Assembly (NCBI GenBank): GCA_014728125.1
Contig: WJMD01000123.1
Coordinates: 1 to 32,773, forward strand
Direction: 5' to 3'
Origin: Candidatus Effluviviaceae Genus V sp.
GTDB lineage: Bacteria > Joyebacterota > Joyebacteria > Joyebacterales > Joyebacteraceae
DNA length: 32,773 bases
Shown here: positions 23,987-30,666 of the stretch, piece by piece
Layout of the letters: every line of letters starts with the position of its first letter
How positions within the stretch are numbered: the first letter of the stretch is position 1
The notes under the pieces: generated by a model
What the model saw: the letters and a program-made list of their open reading frames with translations, nothing else
What the model was told of the DNA's origin: nothing
Databases searched by the model: none
Program-made: the position numbers and the translations under genes

Positions 23987-26638
23987 TCAGGATACCGTAT
24001 CGACGAGGGCCGCCCGCAGCTCCTCCGCCTTCACGCTGTCGCCCCGCGCCGTCGCCGCGTCGAGCCGGGCCTTCAGGAGCAGGCGCGGCTCGGCACCGTG
24101 CTCCTCGGCCTTCGCGAGCGCGGCCTCGGCCTCCCCGTGGCGTTCGAGCTCCGACAGGACGCGGGCTCGCAGAATGTCGGCGCGCCACATGGTCGGAAGC
24201 ACCCTGAGCGCCGCATCGAGGTGGGCGAGCGCCTCCTCGCGCTCGCCGACCGCCCGGAGCATGACCGCGAGATCGTATCTGAGACGCGGGTTGTGCGGCT
24301 GGAGCTCGATGGACCGTCGCATGACCCGCACCGCGTTCCTGACATCGTGCATGGCCCAGTAGCAGCGTCCCATCCCGCTCTGGACGGCGGGCGAGCCGGG
24401 GTCGAGCCGCTCGGCCGCCCGGTAGACCGAGAGCGCCTCCGCGTACCTGCCTCTTCTCGCCAGAAGGTCGCCGTGCGCGAGAACGGCCGCGTGGTCCTCG
24501 GGATCAGCGTTCCGCGCCTCCCTGAGAACCTCGGCGGCGCGCCCGGGCTCGCCGTGGCGCTCGAGATAGAGGGCGAGCTGCGTCCGGTAGCGCGGTTCTC
24601 CGGGATCCAGACGGATCGCATCCTCGATGCTGGCGAGGGCCTCCTCGCGGCGGCCGGCGCGACGGTACGCGTCGAACAGGTTGGCTCTCGTGGACGGCTC
24701 GGCCGGGTCGAGTTCCGCCGCCCGCAGAAGCGACTCGATGCCGTCGTCGATGCGGCCGGTCGCCACGTAGGCGACGCCGAGGTCGTTCCAGGCCTTGGTC
24801 ATCCGGGGCGCGGCCGACGTCACGAGTTCGAGTATCCCCACCGCGTCGCTCGGGCGGCCGCGCACAAGATAGAGCTTGGCCGCCTCCTCCAGGCGGCTCG
24901 CTGCGACGCGGACGGTCCTCGGTTCGACACGTTCCCCATCGTCGAGAAGCCACATGGCCCACGGTCCGCCGGAGACGAGCCGGTCAGGCTCCGGCAGCTC
25001 CCGGGCCGGAACCTCCCCGGATTCGATCCTCGCGAGATAGCCCGCCGGTGCGCACCGCTCGAGGAACCTGGCGCGCGCCAGTTCGTAGTCCGAGGAGATC
25101 GGCCGATCGTCGGCGTTGAGCGACACGAGGAGCTCCACATAGCGCTGGACCGGAAGGACCGATCTGCCATCGGACGGACAGTCGCCCGTCTCGCGACTGC
25201 CGAACGACCTGGCGAGCTGGACCTCCGTTGGGAACCGAACGGTCGGGTTCCAGCGCTCCAGATGCGGCGCCCTGGAGCGCACGTCGATGACCGAGAGGTC
25301 CGGCCGGCGACGTTCGACGTGGAGCGCGTACCACAGCGGGAAGACGGTCTCGTCGTTCCTCGCGAGGACGATCGAGTTCGCCGCGAGCCCGTCGAGCATC
25401 TGGTCGAGGTACACGTCGGCTCCTCCGCCCCGCGCCTCGGCGCGCGACCATCTTCCCGGGAACGAGAGGACAAGAACGACCGCCACGACGGCTGCGAGGG
25501 CGGCCGCCGCGCCCACCCCGCGGACGCTCCCTCCGAGCTCGGCCGGCATGAGCGCCACGGCCAGACCGGCGAGCAGCCCGAGAACGACATAGGCGGGAAC
25601 CAAATAGGCTCCGATGTCGGGGATCGAATAGAGGGCGGCGTGCCCGAGGGTCAGGACGAGGATGACGAGGAGCGCCGCCGCGTAGCGTCTCGAGGCTCTC
25701 CAAAGCAGCACGAGCCCACAGACGGCGGCCGCGAGAAGGGGCCATCCGAACTCCCTGACCAGAAGCTCCGCCACGCCGCGGGCGTCGTGCAGGGCGACGA
25801 GCAGTGACGTCGCGCCGAGCCGCGAGCGGTACGCGACCCCGCCGATGTGCTTCACGAGCGCGTCGAAGCTGTCGATGGGGGCCCAGAGCACGGCGGGGTC
25901 GTGGGCCGAACGGAGCGGCAGGTAGGCGTACGACGTCAGGACCACGAGAGACGCGCCCGCGGCAGCAAGCCAGGTGCGGGCGCTCCGGCCGGGTCGCGTG
26001 AGCGACATGATGACGAGCCCCGGGAGCGCGAGCAGGATCGTCAGGTGATGCGCGAGCCCGATCCCGAACAGAAGACCCGCGACGACGAAGCGACGGTCGA
26101 ACCGTCGCGACGCTTCGCCGGAGGGGTCGACCGTCGCGCCCGGTAGCCCGAGCTCGCCTCTCGCGAGCAGCGCGAGCATGCCCGTCAGTAGCGCCGCCGC
26201 GAGTGCGTACACCTCTGGAATGGTCGACTGCGCGTGTATCTCGGGAACGAGGGCGACGACCGCTCCGGCGAGAGCGGCGCCGACGGCCGTCAGGACGCGC
26301 GAGGGGTGATGGCCCGAGCGTCGCGTCGTGAGCTCCGTGATGTCCCACGTCACGCGCGAGACGAGCGCGCAGGCGAGCGCGCCGCCCACGGCCGAGAGGA
26401 ACGCCAGCCGTGCCACGGGCGTGCCGAGCGGTACCCTGATGGCCAGCGCCGTGAGGATCGTGTAGAGCGGATAGCCCGGCGGATGCGCGATGCCGAGCGT
26501 GCGCGCGACCGCGAGGAACTCGGGCGAGTCGCCCCACGGGAGCGTGCGGGACAGGGTGCTCAGGTAGAGCGTCAGCGCTCCCGCGAAGACGAGAAGGGCC
26601 GTCACGTCCGACGGCTCCGGACGACGCAACCGCGTCAT
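23987..26638 (-). CDS. DUF2723 multi-spanning membrane protein with C-terminal TPR repeats
   Basis: 883 residues. The N-terminal half (1 to about 430) has about ten membrane helices and begins with YLSTLSRTLPWGDSPEFLAV and LGIAHPPGYPLY, the signature of DUF2723, a family with a GT-C glycosyltransferase-like fold. The acidic GDSPE resembles the catalytic loop Asp-Glu of GT-C enzymes. Residues about 575-880 are tandem TPR units (for example AWNDLGVAYVATGRIDDGIES, DPAEPSTRANLFDAYRRAGR). It may transfer a sugar from a lipid carrier to secreted proteins, with the TPR part in the periplasm or cytoplasm binding partners. Acceptor and sugar are unknown. The ATG at 26638 follows GGGGG. Confidence 0.87.
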   Translation of the reverse strand: MTRLRRPEPSDVTALLVFAGALTLYLSTLSRTLPWGDSPEFLAVARTLGIAHPPGYPLYTILTALAIRVPLGTPVARLAFLSAVGGALACALVSRVTWDITELTTRRSGHHPSRVLTAVGAALAGAVVALVPEIHAQSTIPEVYALAAALLTGMLALLARGELGLPGATVDPSGEASRRFDRRFVVAGLLFGIGLAHHLTILLALPGLVIMSLTRPGRSARTWLAAAGASLVVLTSYAYLPLRSAHDPAVLWAPIDSFDALVKHIGGVAYRSRLGATSLLVALHDARGVAELLVREFGWPLLAAAVCGLVLLWRASRRYAAALLVILVLTLGHAALYSIPDIGAYLVPAYVVLGLLAGLAVALMPAELGGSVRGVGAAAALAAVVAVVLVLSFPGRWSRAEARGGGADVYLDQMLDGLAANSIVLARNDETVFPLWYALHVERRRPDLSVIDVRSRAPHLERWNPTVRFPTEVQLARSFGSRETGDCPSDGRSVLPVQRYVELLVSLNADDRPISSDYELARARFLERCAPAGYLARIESGEVPARELPEPDRLVSGGPWAMWLLDDGERVEPRTVRVAASRLEEAAKLYLVRGRPSDAVGILELVTSAAPRMTKAWNDLGVAYVATGRIDDGIESLLRAAELDPAEPSTRANLFDAYRRAGRREEALASIEDAIRLDPGEPRYRTQLALYLERHGEPGRAAEVLREARNADPEDHAAVLAHGDLLARRGRYAEALSVYRAAERLDPGSPAVQSGMGRCYWAMHDVRNAVRVMRRSIELQPHNPRLRYDLAVMLRAVGEREEALAHLDAALRVLPTMWRADILRARVLSELERHGEAEAALAKAEEHGAEPRLLLKARLDAATARGDSVKAEELRAALVDTVS

Positions 26639-26686
26639 CGAACCCCCGGTGAAGAAGCCGACTGGCTCGCTCTCCGTCCGGAGCGC

Positions 26687-26715
26687 ATCCTACCACACTG
26701 TCACCCTTCCGTCGA
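26687..26715 (-). promoter_or_regulatory. Probable promoter of the DUF2723 gene
   Basis: TCGACG (26710-26715) and TAGGAT (26687-26692) lie 17 bp apart on the minus strand, about 50 bp before the ATG. It diverges from the promoter at 26747. Confidence 0.5.
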
Positions 26716-26746
26716 AGCGCGGAGGGAGTCCTCACAGAGCTCTGAC

Positions 26747-26775
26747 TTGCCTCCACGTGCGACCTGTGGTATGCT
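26747..26775 (+). promoter_or_regulatory. Promoter of the secreted protein gene at 26929
   Basis: TTGCCT (26747-26752), a 17-bp spacer and TATGCT (26770-26775). The 153 bp from here to the ATG are a long leader that contains GC-rich repeats but no riboswitch I recognise. Confidence 0.65.
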
Positions 26776-26928
26776 CCGGCCTCGCATCCACATGACACCG
26801 TAACGCGATGGGTGCCTGGTCACAGAGGTTCGACCGGCACCGTGCTCTCCCGACGCCACGTGGCCCCGCGCGGGGCACGGTGTTCGGTCACAGCCCACAC
26901 GGGCGCACGGCGCCCGGGGAGGACCCGC

Positions 26929-27792
26929 ATGAAGCGAATGCTCGTGGTTGCCCTGGCCCTGGTCCTGTCCGTCCCGCTCTCGGCGACGACCTCCCGCGAG
27001 GGCCTGCCCGATGCGGAGTACCCCGAACGCGGGCCGTACGGCACGGCACGCAGCGTTGCCGACGTCCTGATCTGCCTCGACATCGACGCGAACCGCGGTT
27101 TCGGCGACCCCACGCCCCTGTACGCGGACGCGTTCGCCGCCGCCGGTGCGCAGATCATCGCCACGTGCCGCGTCGAGACACCGGGCGGCTCCATCAACTT
27201 CCCGACGGGGATGACGGCCGACAACTACCCGGTCGTCGTCGTGCTGACGAGCGACAACTGGTGGGCCACCCCGAAGAACATCGACCCGGCCGACGAATCC
27301 GCGCTGGCGGCGTATCTGGACACCGGCGGCAACCTGTTGTTCGTCGGGCAGGACTACATGGTCGGCGCGCATCCATCGATGGGTCCGACGAGCGGGTTTC
27401 CGCGGGATTACCTCGGGCTCGACCACTGCCACCAGGACGTGCTCTGGGGCGAGACGACGGCCACGATCACCGGCTCTCCGGGCTGGATTGCGGACGGTCT
27501 GACGCTGTCGCTCACCGCTTCGACGGTCTTCACGGAGAACACTTTCTACCCCGACTGCGCAGACCCCGTCGCAGATGCTGGCTCAGCGTTCTCGTACGAC
27601 GAGGCGGCGCGGGACGGGGTCGTCATCTACCACGACCCGGGCGGTTTCAAGACCGTCTGGTCGGGCATCGAACTCTCCGCGGCGGCGACCGCATCGTTCC
27701 ACGTCGCCATCGACACCATCTACCACTGGTTCCTCGGCGCATCGCCCGTCGTCGAGAGCACCTGGGGCGAGATCAAGCGGCTCTACCGATGA
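26929..27792 (+). CDS. Secreted protein with Rossmann/GATase-like core and C-terminal W-IK tail
   Basis: 287 residues from the ATG at 26929, with GGGGAGGA 5 nt upstream. A signal peptide (about 1-19) is followed by an alpha/beta-like core: VADVLICLDIDANRGFG, ADAFAAAGAQIIATC, YPVVVVLTSDNWW, then ALAAYLDTGGNLLFVGQDYM. That order of strand-helix units and the GGNLLFVGQ motif resemble glutamine-amidotransferase-like or ThuA-like domains of secreted proteins, but the catalytic Cys-His pair cannot be assigned. The extreme C-terminus, SPVVESTWGEIKRLYR, matches the tail of the CBM-like protein at 23190-23768. Function unknown. A terminator-type hairpin follows the gene. Confidence 0.8.
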   Translation: MKRMLVVALALVLSVPLSATTSREGLPDAEYPERGPYGTARSVADVLICLDIDANRGFGDPTPLYADAFAAAGAQIIATCRVETPGGSINFPTGMTADNYPVVVVLTSDNWWATPKNIDPADESALAAYLDTGGNLLFVGQDYMVGAHPSMGPTSGFPRDYLGLDHCHQDVLWGETTATITGSPGWIADGLTLSLTASTVFTENTFYPDCADPVADAGSAFSYDEAARDGVVIYHDPGGFKTVWSGIELSAAATASFHVAIDTIYHWFLGASPVVESTWGEIKRLYR

Positions 27793-27836
27793 GTCTGCGC
27801 CCGCGCGGCTGCGCGGCCGATGAAGTGCCAATGACG

Positions 27837-27865
27837 GCGGCGGGGTCCCTGAGGGGCCCCGCCGC
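27837..27865 (+). terminator. Intrinsic terminator after the secreted protein gene
   Basis: A 9-bp GC stem (27837-27845 with 27857-27865) with an 11-nt loop is followed by TTCGTTTCCCCTC, a T-rich tail. It lies 45 bp after the stop codon. Confidence 0.8.
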
Positions 27866-27915
27866 TTCGTTTCCCCTCTCCCGGCGCTCCTCTGGCGCTC
27901 GGGCTCCTCAGGCGC

Positions 27916-27921
27916 TATACT
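27916..27921 (+). promoter_or_regulatory. Possible -10 box before the DUF2007 gene
   Basis: TATACT lies 70 bp before the ATG at 27991. The -35 position has only CTGGCG or TGGCGC, so this is a weak call. It fits the need for a promoter after the preceding terminator. Confidence 0.35.
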
Positions 27922-27990
27922 GCGTCACGCGCCCCGTCGATCGGGGTGACGGCATTGCAACGACCAGACGCCCGAAAGGAACGACGAAAG

Positions 27991-28287
27991 ATGAAGACCG
28001 GTTCCCCGATCCCGTCGGACATGGCCGTCGTCTACACGGCGAACGGCGAGATGGAAGCTCACGGCATCCGAGCGGCGCTCGAGGCCGCCGGGATCCCGGT
28101 GCATCTCAACTTCGAGGCAGCGGGTAAGCTCTACGCCGTCACGGTCGACGGTCTCGGAGCCGTCAGAATCATGGTCCCCATCGACCGCGTCGACGAGGCG
28201 CGCGAGATCATCTCGACCCCTGCCATGCCCGTTGACGAACTCACCGGCGAATCGGATGAAGAAGGAGAACACGAGGAAGAGGAATGA
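27991..28287 (+). CDS. DUF2007-like small protein
   Basis: 98 residues. The core MAVVYTANGEMEAHGIRAAL followed by EAAGIPVHLNFE and VRIMVPIDRVDEAREII is the short alpha/beta ferredoxin-like pattern of DUF2007, a family annotated as a putative prokaryotic signal-transducing domain. The last 18 residues are strongly acidic (DEEGEHEEEE end). The ATG at 27991 is preceded by AAAGGAACGACGAAAG; spacing is long but it is the only sensible start. Its stop overlaps the thioesterase start as ATGA. The molecular role of DUF2007 is not known; it is often found near metabolic genes. Confidence 0.82.
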   Translation: MKTGSPIPSDMAVVYTANGEMEAHGIRAALEAAGIPVHLNFEAAGKLYAVTVDGLGAVRIMVPIDRVDEAREIISTPAMPVDELTGESDEEGEHEEEE

Positions 28288-28736
28288 GCGAGGGCGAGAC
28301 AAAGAACGTGCTCAAGACCATGGCCGACGACCGCATGTGCTTCGCGTGCGGACCCGACAACCCGCACGGCCTCCACCTGTCATTCGACTACGGCGACGGT
28401 GAGGTCACGACCCGGCACACCTTCGACGGCAGGTACCAGGGCTACAGCGGGGTCGTCCACGGAGGACTCGTCTCGACCGTTCTCGACGAGACGATGGTGA
28501 CCCTCCTGAACCGGATGGGGCTTCTGGCGATGACGGCCGAGCTGACCGTCCGGTACTCGAGCCCGGTGCCCGTCGGCGAGGAGGTGACCGTGACGGCCAG
28601 ACTCGTGCGCTCGAGGCGCCGGGTCCACGAGGTCGAGGCCGAGGCGACGCTCCCGGACGGAGAGGTCGCCGCCACCGCGCGCGGACGCTTCATGTCGCTC
28701 GGCCCGCTCCACGACGAAGCCCCCTCGACCGGCTGA
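28284..28736 (+). CDS. PaaI-type hotdog thioesterase
   Basis: 150 residues. The start of the domain, CFACGPDNPHGLHLSF (about 19-34), is typical of one PaaI-like subgroup, and GYSGVVHGGLVSTVLDETM holds the helix with the catalytic Asp/Glu and the HGG motif. AELTVRYSSPVPVGEEVTV is the usual strand pair of the hotdog fold. It should hydrolyse acyl-CoA thioesters in the cytoplasm, perhaps an aromatic-CoA or other misprimed product; the substrate is unknown. It is translationally coupled to the DUF2007 gene (ATGA overlap) and is followed by a strong hairpin. Confidence 0.92.
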   Translation: MSEGETKNVLKTMADDRMCFACGPDNPHGLHLSFDYGDGEVTTRHTFDGRYQGYSGVVHGGLVSTVLDETMVTLLNRMGLLAMTAELTVRYSSPVPVGEEVTVTARLVRSRRRVHEVEAEATLPDGEVAATARGRFMSLGPLHDEAPSTG

Positions 28737-28762
28737 CCGATCTTCAGACGACCTGAACGACC

Positions 28763-28795
28763 GAGGCCCGCCCTCCCCGGTGGAAGGCGGGCCTC
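28763..28795. terminator. Terminator between convergent thioesterase and repeat-protein genes
   Basis: A 10-bp perfect stem (28763-28772 with 28786-28795) with a 13-nt loop sits in the 96-bp gap between two convergent genes and can serve both. Confidence 0.75.
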
Positions 28796-28832
28796 AGTCG
28801 TGTGCGGCCGTCGCAAGGTGTTGCATCGTTCG

Positions 28833-29630
28833 CTACTGGAAGAGCTGCTTGATCGCGCTCCAGGTCTCCTCCTCGATCCCCGTCTCAGCAAGGAACTCGA
28901 CGGTCATGGACCCGGAGTTGTTCCCCATGTCGGCGAAGCTGAAGTCGACGAGGAACGCCCAGAACCAGCCCGTCGCGTGCGCCGTGAAGACGTACTCCTC
29001 GCCGAACTCGAGGAAGCTCAGCTGAGGATGATAGGGCATCGAGATGTCGCGCGTGAAGATGCAGACGCCGTCGTAGTAGCCCGACGGGTCGCTGTTCGTC
29101 GCCGCGTCGCCGGTGACCGAGACCGTGTACTCCTGCCCCGGTGTCAGCACGATCTTCGCGCCGCCGTACTCGAGCAGTCCGATGCAGTGGAAGACCGCGT
29201 CGACCGTCAGCGTCTCCCGTCCCCTCGGCGAGTCGAAGGCCACCTCCATCGAACCGAAGTTGTCCCCGACGTCCTTGAGCGAGATGTCAACGAGGAACGC
29301 GTAGACGGGATCGAACCCCGCGGTGAGGTCGAACGTCTCCCCCTTCTCGAGGTAGACGATGCGGGGGTGAAGCGCGTCGGTCTTCTCGAAGAAGTAGAGG
29401 AAGAGGCCGTCGTAGTACTGGATGCCGAGCGAGTCGTTCGCGGCGGCGTCTCCGGTCACGCTGACGGTGTACGTGACCCCCGGATCGAGCGAGATGCTGG
29501 GGCATCCCGCCTGCAGGAGGCCGACGCAGTTCTTGTACGAGTCGACGGTCAGCGTCTCGGTGGCCAGTGCGGGCGTCGCCGCGATGGCGAAGACGACCAC
29601 CAGAGCAAGAAAGCAATAACGATTTGTCAC
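28833..29630 (-). CDS. Secreted protein of two tandem repeats with C-terminal W-IK tail
   Basis: 265 residues from a GTG at 29630, chosen for GGGGAGG 5 nt upstream. A signal peptide (about 1-24, ending ALA) precedes two homologous units of about 115 residues. Each starts with ETLTVD, then has a C[VI]GLL core, the shared TYTVSVTGDAA-type segment (YTVSVTGDAA in both), a YYDG motif, an aromatic pair around HP and a second half ending FLVD. The last residues EEETWSAIKQLFQ carry the tail also seen in two other secreted proteins. The duplicated beta domain looks like a pre-peptidase- or adhesin-type module, but I do not recognise a family. The gene has its own promoter. Confidence 0.82.
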   Translation of the reverse strand: MTNRYCFLALVVVFAIAATPALATETLTVDSYKNCVGLLQAGCPSISLDPGVTYTVSVTGDAAANDSLGIQYYDGLFLYFFEKTDALHPRIVYLEKGETFDLTAGFDPVYAFLVDISLKDVGDNFGSMEVAFDSPRGRETLTVDAVFHCIGLLEYGGAKIVLTPGQEYTVSVTGDAATNSDPSGYYDGVCIFTRDISMPYHPQLSFLEFGEEYVFTAHATGWFWAFLVDFSFADMGNNSGSMTVEFLAETGIEEETWSAIKQLFQ

Positions 29631-29705
29631 ATGGCCCTCCCCGTGTCGAAGTCGTGGACCCCCGGACACGTCGGGTCCGGACGGATGTCTCCGTTCGTTG
29701 GTACC

Positions 29706-29734
29706 AGAGTATCATACGACAATCTGCTGGTCAA
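29706..29734 (-). promoter_or_regulatory. Promoter of the repeat-protein gene
   Basis: TTGACC (29729-29734) and TACTCT (29706-29711) are separated by 17 bp on the minus strand, 75 bp before the GTG start. Confidence 0.72.
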
Positions 29735-29764
29735 GGAAGCGTCGAGCGGCTCCCTCTGAAAGAA

Positions 29765-29795
29765 CGGGGCAGGGACCCGGAAGGGCCCTGCCCCG
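29765..29795 (-). terminator. Intrinsic terminator of the PEP-CTERM gene
   Basis: A 10-bp stem (29765-29774 with 29786-29795) with an 11-nt loop is followed on the minus strand by TTCTTTC, 28 bp after the stop codon. It separates this gene from the next promoter. Confidence 0.85.
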
Positions 29796-29823
29796 TGGTG
29801 TTGCCTATGGTGGTCCGCTCGAG

Positions 29824-30489
29824 CTAGCCGCGGAACCGGCGGCGGACGAGAGCGCCGACACCGACGAGCCCTGTGCTCAGAAGCAGCCAGGTCGAAGGCT
29901 CGGGCACGGGCGACGTGTCGCCATCGTGCACCTTGATGTCGTCCACGTACCAGCCCTCGTAGTCGTTCATCAGATGGTCCATTGTGTCGAAGTAGAATCC
30001 GACGCGGACCGCGTCGAGGCCGGCGAACATGTTGAGGTCCGCCTTGAGCCCGATCCACTCGCCCTGGTCGAACCACTGCACGTCGGGATAGAGCGGGACC
30101 CACATCCCGTCTCCGGGCTTCACGACGACGTGGGCCTTATCGAAAAGATGCATCGGCTGGTTCTCGGTCTCGAGCCAGGAGTAGAAGTTCATGTAGGCCT
30201 CATCGGCGCCCGAGAGGTCGATCCACGGGGACATCAGAACGCCCCAGTTCCAGCCGACGTCATAGTCGTAGTTCGGGCCGCCGGTGTTGTAGGCCGCGGA
30301 GTACATCCCGCTGTGCGCACGGTAGGTCTCGAGATGCCAGAGGCTGAACTCCTGCCCCTCGACCTGACCGGTCGTCTCCCATCCTTCGGCGCCCGTCTCG
30401 AAGCCCTCGTGCAGGAATACGGTTGCCGACGCACCCGTCGCGAAGACAAGGCACGCCGCCATCGCAAGAACGATAGCCGTTGCTCTCAT
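29824..30489 (-). CDS. PEP-CTERM secreted protein with jelly-roll domain
   Basis: 221 residues from the ATG at 30489, with GGAGAGGAG 7 nt upstream. A signal peptide (about 1-23) precedes a beta-sandwich domain starting FLHEGFETGAEGWE and ending GWYVDDIKV, typical of MAM-like or jelly-roll modules. The C-terminus has the full PEP-CTERM tripartite signal: VPEPSTW, a hydrophobic helix, and the RRRFRG basic end. PEP-CTERM proteins are processed by exosortase (EpsH family) and usually tied to exopolysaccharide and biofilm; the exosortase lies outside this window. No enzymatic motif is visible. Confidence 0.92.
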   Translation of the reverse strand: MRATAIVLAMAACLVFATGASATVFLHEGFETGAEGWETTGQVEGQEFSLWHLETYRAHSGMYSAAYNTGGPNYDYDVGWNWGVLMSPWIDLSGADEAYMNFYSWLETENQPMHLFDKAHVVVKPGDGMWVPLYPDVQWFDQGEWIGLKADLNMFAGLDAVRVGFYFDTMDHLMNDYEGWYVDDIKVHDGDTSPVPEPSTWLLLSTGLVGVGALVRRRFRG

Positions 30490-30593
30490 GGTGCTGCTCC
30501 TCTCCGGGACCCTCTGGTCCCCGGTCGCCCTCACGCAATGTCTGAGCAAGCCAGCGTGGAGATGCTCCGGTCAAGAATACTCCATCACAGTTG

Positions 30594-30623
30594 AAGATAT
30601 CAGGGACCCGCGAAATCGGTCAA
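30594..30623 (-). promoter_or_regulatory. Promoter of the PEP-CTERM gene
   Basis: TTGACC (30618-30623) and TATCTT (30594-30599) are 18 bp apart on the minus strand, about 105 bp before the ATG and directly after the upstream gene stop. Confidence 0.72.
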
Positions 30624-30666
30624 GGGTTTTCGGGTGCGAACCATCGGTCTGTGCCGCCCTGTGAGA

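Noticed and set aside
26776-26928. Riboswitch in the 153-bp leader of the secreted protein gene
   Set aside because: GC-rich inverted segments occur but none matches the core of a riboswitch class I know, and no Rho-independent terminator lies in the leader.
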